Source: Zygnema cylindricum
Taxonomy: Eukaryota; Streptophyta; Zygnematophyceae; Zygnematales; Zygnemataceae
Assembly: GCA_037447655.1 (NCBI GenBank)
Contig: JBBHKE010003069.1
Location: 38,039 to 102,038, forward strand
DNA length: 64,000 nt
Direction of reading: 5' to 3'
Position numbers and translations under genes: made by a program. Shown piece by piece: positions 46,866 to 56,771 of the stretch. The notes under the pieces are model-generated. The model had not been told where the DNA came from. It made no database searches and saw only the letters and a list, made by a program, of their open reading frames with translations. Position 1 is the first letter of the stretch, and each line of letters opens with the position of its first letter.

Positions 46866-47647
46866 ACTGTATTTCTGTACTTATTACTTGGTGTGTATTC
46901 TTCTTTGAACTTAAGAAAATACGAGACCACTGTAATGAAATGGGGATCGTACAGGACATTTTTAACGCATTATGGTTGTACTTTTTTACTTTTACAATGT
47001 GGCAAACACCATAGACGATAAAGACTTCAAAAGAAAAAACAAAAATTAATAAACAACAATTTTGTTATAACAACAGGCAATAAAAAACGTGTTCGACAAA
47101 AGCAACGCCACGTATTCAATAATAGTACGATCGTACAAAAGTATCTGCTGAACAGAAAGACACTCCCGCGAATTTACTGGCCACGCGTACATTGAAAGCG
47201 AATGCCGACAGCCGTACAAAAGGCGAGTCGAACAAAAAGAAGAATCCCGCAGAAATGATGGCCACGTGTGCATTGAACGTCAAGAGTTGATGCCCGTACA
47301 AAATGTTGGTATCCGTACATAATGCGGATCGAACAAACGCAATCCCACAGAAAACCCCGTGACACACGGCCGCGAAAATAATATGAGTACGGATTAGCTT
47401 GAAAGTACAAACTAACCCGAAACATGAAACCTATAATTTTCATGTTCGACGTAGGAAGTACGGACTAGTGTACAAGCAGTACAGCTCACCCCGGCCTGCA
47501 GCACACACAGAAAATTACAAGCGACTTGAACGAGCCGTACAGGACTGCCGTACAAAAGGTCGCCCCTTATTAATATCCTAAACAAACAAACAATCAAAAT
47601 CAAGTGAACACAAAAAAAAACAGGTAAAAAAACTGTATTAAATGAGT
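46866..47647. repeat. Diverged ~85-bp tandem repeats within intergenic DNA
   Basis: At 47150-47210 and 47226-47285 two units share CAGAAA-CACTCCCGC / AAGAATCCCGCAGAAATGA, then TGGCCACG-GT-CATTGAA. A third partial unit is near 47330 (CGAACAAACGCAATCCCACA). GTAC words mark each unit. No gene. Confidence 0.55.
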
Positions 47648-47803
47648 AAGGGTGAAGTTCCATCATACGTTTCTGTAATCGTACGGCCAACTCTACAGAC
47701 CGGGTCGATTGAGGATGGACTTACATTAGGCGTCTCAGTAATTGTACGGAAAATTTTACTAAAGGGCGTGCCTTCCATTAGGTCGCGACTGTAAACCAAT
47801 TTT

Positions 47804-48624
47804 TAGTGTTGTGTATCGGTAAGGATTTTCCGATAACCGATATGGGCCATTTTTCGGAGACCCGATAATCGATATATTGGTACAATATATCGCTATCGGT
47901 CTTATCGCCGATAAGTAGCCGATAATATCAGCTACTTATCGGCGATAATGCCGATAACGATAACTATCGGCGATAACTGTACAGACCGTACAGATAAATG
48001 TACGGCCAATACATTCATATGTACGTCTTATTCCCCCGACAGCAGCCGGCATAATATATGTACGGCTTTAGTACGGCTCCAGTTAAAGTGATGTACCTTC
48101 CACATCCGACGTCGTGGCTTTGTCCCCTACTTTTTTGAGATCCACTAAAAACCTGCCACGTGTCAATCCGTCGACTTTTTTGGCCAAAGCCGCCAAAAAA
48201 GCCATTCTGAGATGTCGGCGCTCACGCTGACCGTCCGCTCTTATTTAATCATTGAATTTCGTCCGTTCGATTCTAGCTGCGCGCATAATGTTATTCTGCA
48301 TCCGTTGTACTTTGTGTCCGCCGTCTTTTTACCGTTTCATGATAATCAGTTTTCGGTACAATTCCGTACATTCCCGTCAAATTTATGTACAGTTAACCGC
48401 CCAAAAAGTACTACAAAGTGCAACGTATTTTTTCGTCAAATTCCGTACATTTCCCGTAAAAAGCCGTACATTTCACGTAAATTTTTGTTCAGTTTACCGG
48501 ACAGAAAGCATTCCGGACAGAAAGTACAGAAAGTACAAATATATCGGGACCGCTGACCCTTCGATAACGATAACTATCGGTATCGGTGTTATCGCGATAA
48601 GTTTTTTACCGATACACAACACTA
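47804..48624. mobile_element. hAT-like element C3 with exact 8-bp target duplication
   Basis: TAGTGTTGTGTATCGGTAA at the left and TTACCGATACACAACACTA at the right are perfect inverse copies, flanked by CCAATTTT on each side. 821 bp. The subterminal part near the right end repeats CGTACATTTCCCGTAAA-like words (48360-48490). It is the reverse copy of C2 without C2's nested element. Confidence 0.92.
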
Positions 48625-48723
48625 CCAATTTTTATTTGCGTGGCTTATTCTGGTTGGTAACACGTAGGCTAATATTAGATGCTTAAAATCTTGAAAGAAT
48701 CTTAGAATGCAAAGTCTGAACGC

Positions 48724-48786
48724 AATATCTGTACGAGCGGAGGTAATATCTGTACCCACGGAGGAAATATCTGTACCGTCTGAGGT
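48724..48786. repeat. Three tandem 21-bp units inside the family B element
   Basis: AATATCTGTACGAGCGGAGG and two near copies, each 21 bases. The copy at 20588 has the motif about once, so the expansion is specific to this copy. Confidence 0.8.
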
Positions 48787-49202
48787 AATTAATGACTAAT
48801 ACGTAGGGCATTAAATGTACTACCTAAAATTTCAAAACGCAACGACAAAAAGGCGGCGGCAAACTTTGATGGTGGGAGGGTGACGGGATAATTTCCGCAG
48901 ATTCGCAGCCACCCTGGCGGAAGGCACATGGCCCTTGCCACGTGTACGCATATACGCGCGCGCTCATCGTGGGATTTTTTTCCCTTTTCCACGCGGCCTA
49001 TTTTTACACGTTCTGTATTCGAGAACTGTCCTCCCTGTGCACGGTCTTAACAAACTGAAGGGTAGGTGACGTGGCGTCATGGATTAGAAGTGTAATTGAA
49101 TCTGACGGTCCTAATTTACGCCTACAACCTTGGACAATTTTCTGTAATGTTGTTTTCATTGAAAAAAAAACACTTTTTCGCTAATGGAAGTCCACCCTGA
49201 GT

Positions 49203-49880
49203 CGAAGTTCCATCACGAAGAGTCTGTAAACCACGTGTTCTAAATTGACTGGCGCCACGCAAGCTACGATCCCATAGTGAATATCTTTCAAATTTTTAGC
49301 ACCGACAAACTTAACTCAAATATTCACTTGCGTACCATGTACCTGCGTATGAAGTAATCATACGACATAACTTTTATACTTTTTGCAGACGCCAGTCTGT
49401 ACGCCAGCTCATTTGTTAGGGTTTCTATTTTCGAACATAACGAAAGTCCTTTGAGAGAAATAGTGTGACAAACAAAAGTTACCTAAAATAGCGTGACGAA
49501 GGAATGTTATGAAATTCCATTTTTTATTTTCGGTTGTATTTTGGAAAGCGCGTGTGATGTGCAAATATTAAGATTTTTCGTTGTTTTTCCATCATGGCAC
49601 ATAGCTTAATCGTCCAGCGTTTCACGGTTTTTTTTTTTTCTGTATCTACCAACCCACCTCCTCGAGGTGGGTTGACAGTTACAAAAAATAATGAAGCAAA
49701 CTCCTCGCATATGAACATCCGACGGACAGTATTACTTCCAAGACCTTCGGAGAGTATCGGCAAGATTCTCTGTAATGTTGTTTTTCGTATAAAAACAGAA
49801 TAGGCGGTACGATTTGGTACGGAGAGTCGCAAAATTTTGTAAACTACACCACTTTTCGCCTGATGGAACTTCACCCTAAG
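49203..49880. mobile_element. Family F element (reverse copy of 24844-25507)
   Basis: It begins CGAAGTTCCATCACGAAGAG and ends GATGGAACTTCACCCTAAG, and abuts the B element directly. Includes an inverted CCACCTCCTCGAGGTGGG at 49651-49671. Non-coding. Confidence 0.7.
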
Positions 49881-51331
49881 TAGGTAGGTAGTGACAGTTC
49901 ATTCCTTTTCTAAACCCAAACTATAATACGTTATTTAACTAATTAGAAATGAATGTTACACTTGTATTGCTATTTTTAACATCATGTCATGTACTTTTTA
50001 AAAATAAACGAAATGCTACATCAACAAATATCTAGACCCTTTTCGATATGGAATATAAAGAATCGCCGATTCCAACTCGATACACGTCACTGATCAATAA
50101 TACTACAATAGTACCGAATATGAGAATTGGAGCTCTAAAAGAGTTAGCATAAACCTCTTTACAAGGGAGATAACGATTTTATATATTTCCAAATTTTTCA
50201 ACACAATAATGGGAAATGAAGAAAAGTACAAAGTCAGGCATGAAGTGTCACATATAGTCCTACCATTTTTCCAATCCAAGGGAATTTGCGGCGCTCTCCT
50301 GCATCTTGTGTCGTTGCACATAGTGGAAAGAACATTATGTGAAGTAGTTCTCACAAACCCCATGGGATCCTACGTTTCCTTATGCGTAGTACGCTATAGC
50401 AACACGAGATGCAAATAAGGAACCAAACTACGAGTAAACAAATATTTTTGAAATATTCGTGCCATTTGCTTTGGCAAGTTTTGTCTTTTGTTAGCTTTAT
50501 ACGTGATTGTGCTTGTCAACATTTTGAAGGTACAAGACCTACTAGCCCTTCCGCACCTCTTTTCAAAATTATAAAGCCAGCGTACCTCCATTGCCTTTCA
50601 TCGTGCCCGAGCTTCAACTCTTAACACAATAGTGAACAATGGTCGTGGACTTCATGACTTACTGTCACGGAACCCGGTGCATGCGGACGATATTCGTATA
50701 TCTAACCTCTACTTCTGTATAGTATAAGGTTTTGGGCGGGGGTATAGAGTAGTGTTTGGATCTAGTTTTGTTTTCTATTCGTGCTTGTAGCTTACAATTG
50801 TATATTTTTAGTTTTGCTTAAGTTTGTTATGCTTGAATTATGTAGGTTTTTGTCATCTTGTATATGTAATGGTTTCAAAAAGTTGTAAATTTCAATCATG
50901 CTGCTTACATGGATGTTTTTAATTTAGCGTTTTACGTAAATAAAATCTTCTCCTTTTTTAACGTTGTTAGCATTAACGCAGCTGTAGAACTCGACAGGTT
51001 AGAGGTGTCAAATATAGAGGCTTTGACCCTTTAGTATGATTTAAAATCGTTGTTAATGTTGGAGGATCTAGAGGATCTTGATTTTAATTGGATTGTGAGC
51101 ATGTCACGAAATTGCAATGAACCGTGGCGTTGTCCTCGAGGCCGATTATTGAAAAGTTAATGAACCGGTTTCTTAACTGCCGATAATTGATGGACAAGCC
51201 GACCTGTATTAACACATATTATGTTTTACTGCCAAACCGCCCTGAAAGATGTAAGCTTGGCGACATTCCCGTCGAAAAAATCATTCAATACGAAGAACTT
51301 GGTCAGAAAAACAAACAAATGAAAACGTCAC
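49881..51331. other. Intergenic, no gene called
   Basis: Lower in CGTAC words than its neighbours. Frames near 50100-50640 on both strands are under 90 codons with no motif I recognise. Nothing else stands out. Confidence 0.4.
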
Positions 51332-51637
51332 CATAGTTAAAAAGTAGGCGCTTTTATGGTAGGCCGTTGGTCGGCGCCTCTTTCGTAAGTTGTGTTATGG
51401 GCTTTTCATGTGATCTTCTTAGATCGCTACTTTGATCAGCGACCGTCCGATCGTCCGAATCTGACGGTGTAAATAAATTTCTTTTGTCCAAATGTTTTAA
51501 TTGGTCCAATTTTTGGTCTGAATGTTTTAATTGGTCCGAATAGGTCCGAATACAATATGGGTCTTAAGGTCATATTGTATGTTTTGCATACAATAGGCAT
51601 ATTGTATGGGCCTACTTTCACCTACTTTTGAACTATG
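51332..51637. mobile_element. Family E hAT-like MITE, 306 bp
   Basis: CATAGTTAAAAAGTAGGCG at the left and CACCTACTTTTGAACTATG at the right, flanked by AACGTCAC and GACGTCAC (one change). Same sense and layout as 22349-22624, with one duplicated AATGTTTTAATTGGTCC unit. Confidence 0.87.
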
Positions 51638-52769
51638 GACGTCACGCAATGTACACGCAGACAGCTGGCACTTCGGGCAGGAAAAGCAAAATCTAGGGTC
51701 TTGAAAAGTAGGACCTGAATGAAGCCCTTATCCCGTAGTCATTATGGTCACCCATCGTACATTTTTGTTTCATCCTCCCAGATTCCGGAAAACCTGGGCA
51801 ATTGACTTCACATAATTCCAGCTTTATGTGTACTTTACTGGATCTATAAGAGTAACAGAACACCTGTGTGTCGACACGTGGAGACAATTAACGATTTGAG
51901 TAAATTTTTTACAGCAAGGATTTTTAGTCACTTAGGATAAATAAAGACTTTCCACTTTCCTTTCGCCACATGTCAAACATCGATGCACCTAATTTTGCAG
52001 GTCATCGGTATTTTCGAGAATGTATGTACGGTACGACTGAAACAAATTGACCATTTGTTGGAAATTTGGCAGCACTCGTCGGTCTGCAACGAATATTAGT
52101 GGACGTGAGGTAAAGCTGCCGGATAATATCTTTGTCAGTTTGTCGGTCTCGTATCCTTGTACGGCTATAATTCCATTGGTCCACTCCACTACTGCTGCCT
52201 ATCCTATCTGGACTTGCAAGATTCTGAATAGACGGGGAAGGTAATATAATATAGCCTGTCTGCTGTCCTGTCATGATTCAAAACAAGAAGATCCTGGAAT
52301 TACGGTGTTAGGGCCGTATTCCATTGCAAGTAGTACTGGAATTTTAGCGCTTGCTTATTTAAATTGAGGCATTTTTTGTCGCTTTTGAAAGCGTCATATA
52401 CGAGACAGCGAAACCGATTACGATACGTTTCGTTACGGAAGACCGCTCTACTTAGGAGAAAGCTACGTGGGGCTTGGGTACGGACCGAACAGCTTTCGCA
52501 CGGGATGCAGTGAATCGTACTTTTTGGAAACTGACGCAGAAGTACCTGCCAGGCTGCCTACCAAATCTATAGTACTGTACTAGGCGCTAGGCGGTCCGTC
52601 CGTCTGTCTGTTTGTATCTGTCGGTGCGCGCGTGTGTGGGTGTGTATGTGCGTGTGCGTGCGTGTGTCTGCGAGTTGACTTGACTGCCGGGCAGTCAGTC
52701 GTGTTTTTGCCAGGCAGTCAGTTTCTTTTTTTGCTCTTAGTACGTCGTGCGTAGCACATGCAGTGTACT
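51638..52769. other. Intergenic, with a GT-rich tract
   Basis: No gene recognised. A GCGCGTGTGTGGGTGTGTAT-type alternating tract occupies 52623-52673, a potential Z-DNA former. Next to it, GCCGGGCAGTCAGTC and GCCAGGCAGTCAG are near-duplicates. Confidence 0.5.
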
Positions 52770-52970
52770 ACACCATTATTATTTTTTAGAATGAATAACA
52801 CTAATTCAGTCGTGACTTTCTCTGGCCGAAAATCACAAAATAGTGTTAGAAACAGTATTTGAAGTAGTAGCATAATATCCGCCACTTCTCCTTGCACAGA
52901 ACAAGTTTTATAAATTAGAAATCGCACTAACACTAACCAAATACTTAACGCTAATAACGATGGGCAGTGT
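52770..52970. mobile_element. Short family A element, about 200 bp
   Basis: ACACCATTATTATTTTTTAG at the left (eroded) and ACGCTAATAACGATGGGCAG-TGT at the right, TA outside. Internal AACACTAATT words are typical of the family. Confidence 0.6.
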
Positions 52971-53005
52971 AGTGTATAATGACGTACATAATGTATCGCT
53001 ATTAG

Positions 53006-53836
53006 TAGTGTTGTGCATCTATTGGTGGCCTTACCAATAATCAAAATGTGATTGGCTAGATATATCGTTATGAAAGTCATCGCAATACTTTAGAGTTATA
53101 TCATCCCTATACGAGCGATATAAATAACGCGATAGTTGGCTTCGCTTTTCGAGATTTTTTGTTTATTCGTTTTTATAACCTCGTACCTCTTTTCAAAAAA
53201 TATTTTTAAGCCTAAATTTGTTTTCCTACATACACTTTATATGATATATTTGTTACTGAAGGGAGGAAAACTATTATAGACGTACATAATTAGATTTCAA
53301 CTGATTGAAATATGTAAATTTTATTAAATTTTAAATTCCTTTGGGTTTAGAGCAGACAGTTTCAAGAGGCTAAAAACGATATTCTCCACGTAGTGTTTAC
53401 CGTATGCTGATCTGCTTAAACAATCGTGTCGATGGCTCCTTGTCGATATTCAATATGTACCTAATTTTGAGTACCCAAAACTCGATAAATCGCTTCAATA
53501 TATCGAGAACCTTAACACAACGATATTCTACAGATCTATCGGCTCGATATGCCAATAAATTTATACTGCGATATATCTAAGACACGTTGGGTTGTAAAAT
53601 AATTACCCCCCCCCCCATCCGGCTCCCGTCGAGGGGGGGAGGGGGGGGGGTCTGCCGCACATTTTTTGTACTTTATTTTTGTACTACAACTCTGCTAACC
53701 CCCACCACCCTCTAAATATATCGCAGTGATTTTCGTTGGTCTTGGAGCGATTTATCGAGCCCTCTAACCGTTCGATGTTTGATATATTGAAATATCGAAT
53801 TTATCGCGATAACAATTTTTTCGATACACAACACTA
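53006..53836. mobile_element. hAT-like element C4 with C-run/G-run hairpin
   Basis: TAGTGTTGTGCATCTATTGG at the left, CGATACACAACACTA at the right. The interior is full of CGATATATCG words as in C1. The 8-bp flanks do not match, so it may be rearranged or mutated. No transposase. Confidence 0.75.
53606..53650. repeat. C-run/G-run hairpin in element C4
   Basis: Eleven C, a 16-base GC-rich spacer, then seven G, A, ten G. It parallels the hairpin in C1. Confidence 0.8.
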
Positions 53837-53883
53837 TTAAACGTAGTTAGACCTTTGTTTTGTACTTTATTTTTATCTTTGTT

Positions 53884-53888
<5 letters not shown>

Positions 53889-53921
<33 letters not shown>
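53889..53921. repeat. AT dinucleotide microsatellite
   Basis: Pure alternating AT of about 30 bases, followed by TTATTTATTG. Confidence 0.9.
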
Positions 53922-53924
<3 letters not shown>

Positions 53925-54239
53925 TTATTGCCACTTAAACATTTTTCGTGCGCATACGCCAAAGTTTAAATCAGACGATTGCGATTGAAAGCTATAACAA
54001 TTTCACATGTTCGAAATTGTCGGCTTCCAATTGAAAATAGGCAACGTGTATACGGAGAAAAGTCGTTTTACGTGGTGAAAATCATAAACACATACAACGA
54101 TATATCGTTAATTTTTACAAGAAAATGGTTTATGACGTTTTTGATTGGTTAGATATTTTTCAGATCAAAAAGGGGACTGTTAAGACCACAATAAGTGAAT
54201 CTCTACAACCAATGTAGGCCCACGTGATCTTTTGTCTAC

Positions 54240-54782
54240 TACACCTTGAATCGCTATTAGCGAAAATAACGCCAGGCGCCCCCAGATTTTGACCCTCGAA
54301 CCTAAAATTTAATTAATTTTTAATGTTAATATAGGAATTATCTAATCAATGTTAACAACCATAATTTATACAGTCTTTGAAAAGTGTAATGTACAAAATG
54401 TGCTATTCCGTACTAAAATTGCTCGTTGTTTGGTACAATCGTATAGAACGAGTGTTAGATAAAGGCGTTGACACGCGAAAGTGAGTGTGACGACACCAAA
54501 ATGCGGACTCAAGTCATAGTAATTTGATATATCCGTGGAAACACTGTATAAAATGCATAATAGCACTTTGCAATAATGTACGACGTAAAAGTAAGCCAAT
54601 AATTACGATCTGTCGTGTGATATTGACATAATAATTTGACATATTTGTAGAAACACCGTATAAAGTGCATAATTAACACTCTACAATAGAGTATGATTTG
54701 CGGCCCTTATCTTCCAGTAAGATTTGCGAAATGAATAGTGTTAGTACCGTGTCAGATTTGCGACGCTAATCACGATGTCACG
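54240..54782. mobile_element. Possible decayed family A element with an internal duplication
   Basis: ACACCTTGAATCGCTATTAG at the left resembles the A terminus, and CGACGCTAATCACGATGTCA near 54768 could be its decayed right end. Two ~70-bp copies (54522-54592 and 54632-54698) share AATTTGAYATAT, GAAACACYGTATAAA, TGCATAAT. The part from 54718 recurs in the hAT-like element at 61557. Confidence 0.4.
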
Positions 54783-55173
54783 TGCTTCCACGATACCAAG
54801 AGTACAAAGTACAATAATGTTGGATAGTATGGACAGTACAAAACCTTCAATTTTTTTCGTTTTTTGCTTACTTGACCGTGCCCAATTTTTTTTTTTTTTT
54901 TGTGAATCACCAACCCGAATCCGCCCGGCCCCGCAAAATTTGGCACCCGAATCCGTTCCGGATCTGACGCGGGCAGTCACGTAACGGTCGGTTACGGTTT
55001 CGGGTAACCGTTTGCGACCTATGGGGGCGGGGGAGGGAGTGACACTCCCTCCCCCGCCCCTCCTCCTCTCGAACCGATACATCGTCAAAAAGAGCAATAC
55101 ATCGCCCCCCCTCACGGTTCAGAAACCAATCATATCGGATATATCGCGATCCTGAAATTACCCGATACGCGAC
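54783..55173. mobile_element. Composite of family D and hAT-like C relics with a third G/C hairpin
   Basis: Up to about 55022 the sequence matches family D near 61870-62213 (CCGAATCCGTTCCGGATC, GTTTGCGACCT). From 55023 to 55173 it ends ACCCGATACGCGACACTA like a C element. GGGCGGGGGAGGGAGTG faces CACTCCCTCCCCCGCCC at 55025-55060, a perfect hairpin. Left C terminus absent. Confidence 0.6.
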
Positions 55174-56190
55174 ACTACCTGCAGCACACTTATGCAAATA
55201 GCTCCAGATTCAATGTAGCTGACGCGAAAAAAATAAAATAAAAAATAAAAAAATCAAAGAAAATCGCACCTGTGTTAAGGTGAAGGGAAAAAATAGCATT
55301 TTAATTCTACTGTAGGTTCTAGGGTTGTATTTTAGGGCCTGCAAATTAGTGTTAGTAACACCAGTAGTGATTCACGTTGTTCTATGCTTATTACTCTCTA
55401 ACCATATAGTCAGTTTACTTCACAGGGAAACCACATATAGTGTGTTCAATTGTTTTCACGTTTGAACCATGATTCTACATATATAGTTGGGGAATGGCAA
55501 GAACGTCGACGTAGACAATTATTTTCTTGGTTTTTAGAGACATGGTCGCCACAGAAAAGTTAACGAAAAAGTCAACATTAGGACAAACAATACACAAGTG
55601 ACCAAAAACGTTTTTTTATGACACAAAAACAGACATACAACAGCTTCACATAATGCATTATGTTATGGTGGAACTTCACCCTTATATATAAATAACTTTT
55701 ATTTGCAATGTTCTCTAAGACCGTTTGCGTTTCTACTGAAAGTTGCCAAAAATCTCACATGCAGACAGGCATAGAGCGACTGAAAAAACTGAAAAACTGA
55801 AAAGCTGAAAAACTCAAAAAATTAAAAAACTAAAACGGCAATTTCAGTTTGATTAACAGGTTTGTTTCCAGGAATTGAATGTGCACTGAATGTTTGTAGA
55901 ACATCCGTTCTTCCACCTTCAAGTTTGTTAAACAATATGGGATATAATGGTCCAATCACAGTAATTGGACAGAAAAATAACGGTAAATTTTTTTAGAGTT
56001 TTTTTTAAAAGCGGTTGATTTTAGAAGTGAAACTGCCAAAAAAAAAATGCATATAACCACAGTCCAAAATGTACCACCAAATTATGGTCAACAAGAATAT
56101 CATGTGAAAAGAAAAAAAGAAAAGGAATGAAACAACAAGAAAAGAAAAAGTGAAATATTCCCATTAGAAACAGTATACAAGAAATTCTTA
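55174..56190. other. Intergenic, transposon ends and a short tandem repeat
   Basis: GTGGAACTTCACCCTTA near 55672 is a lone family B end. AACACCAGTAGTGATTCACG near 55360 may be an A-type end. At 55777-55835 CTGAAAAA-type 10-base units repeat about five times. No gene. Confidence 0.45.
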
Positions 56191-56379
56191 TCACCAACGA
56201 AGCTTAACCTCAATAGGTTTACAACCTTTACCATCTAAAATTTTGCAATTATCTATTAATTCACGGTTCACGGTTATCTCATAAACCATATACCATTTTT
56301 GCGGTGGAGAATAACTATCCTTTACTGGTTTTTCCATCAAAAGATAGAAAGCTAATTCTCTACTCATGCCTAAATTCAA
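56191..56379 (-). CDS. Unrecognised 62-codon open frame
   Basis: It reads from MSRELAFYLLMEKPVKDSY to a CKPIEVKLRW end. Its AT-rich codon use and protein-like mix of charged and aromatic residues look less random than nearby frames. No domain recognised, no splice or promoter context, and it sits 3' of the BSD gene on the same strand. It could be chance or a fragment of an inserted gene. Confidence 0.2.
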   Translation of the reverse strand: MNLGMSRELAFYLLMEKPVKDSYSPPQKWYMVYEITVNRELIDNCKILDGKGCKPIEVKLRW

Positions 56380-56674
56380 TTCTAATCATGAAATATAATA
56401 CTTTCCAGTAATCTTTGATACAAGTTTCCTACAATTTTTCCTACAATGTTTTTTTCATGCTACCCACCTCCCGTACCATTTCCTTCTTTATTCCCTCTCT
56501 CTTTTTCCTTCCGCATTCTCTACTTCCCTCCCTCCTTTCTAATGGAAATATTTGCACTTGAAATATTTGTCTTTTATGTGTATTGCAATAGAAGAACATT
56601 GACATATGCTTTGCATATAATAATTCAAACAAGCAATTTCTGAATATTCTTCCCCATTAACGAAACTAGTTATC

Positions 56675-56712
56675 ACTCCTCCTCCTCCTACTCCTCCTCC
56701 TCCCTTTCTTAT
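56675..56712. repeat. CCT/TCC microsatellite just 3' of the BSD gene
   Basis: CTCCTCCTCCTCCTACTCCT-type repeat, purine-rich on the BSD sense strand, within the likely 3' UTR. Confidence 0.8.
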
Positions 56713-56771
56713 TCCTCCTTTCACTCTTTTCCTCCTTACCTGAGACGGAGTATCCCTTCCTTTCTCTTCCC

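Larger units (their letters stand above)
47648..49198. mobile_element. Family B TIR element (copy 3) with nested hAT-like C3
   Basis: AGGGTGAAGTTCCATCATACG at the left and CTAATGGAAGTCCACCCT at the right are inverted. Its ATTCTGGTTGG and AAAGGCGGCGGCAAAC blocks match the copy at 20588. The insertion of C3 duplicated CCAATTTT, so the B sequence reads on across it. Confidence 0.8.

Noticed and set aside
53006-53836. 8-bp target duplication for element C4
   Set aside because: The flanks GCTATTAG and TTAAACGT do not match, so I report only the termini.
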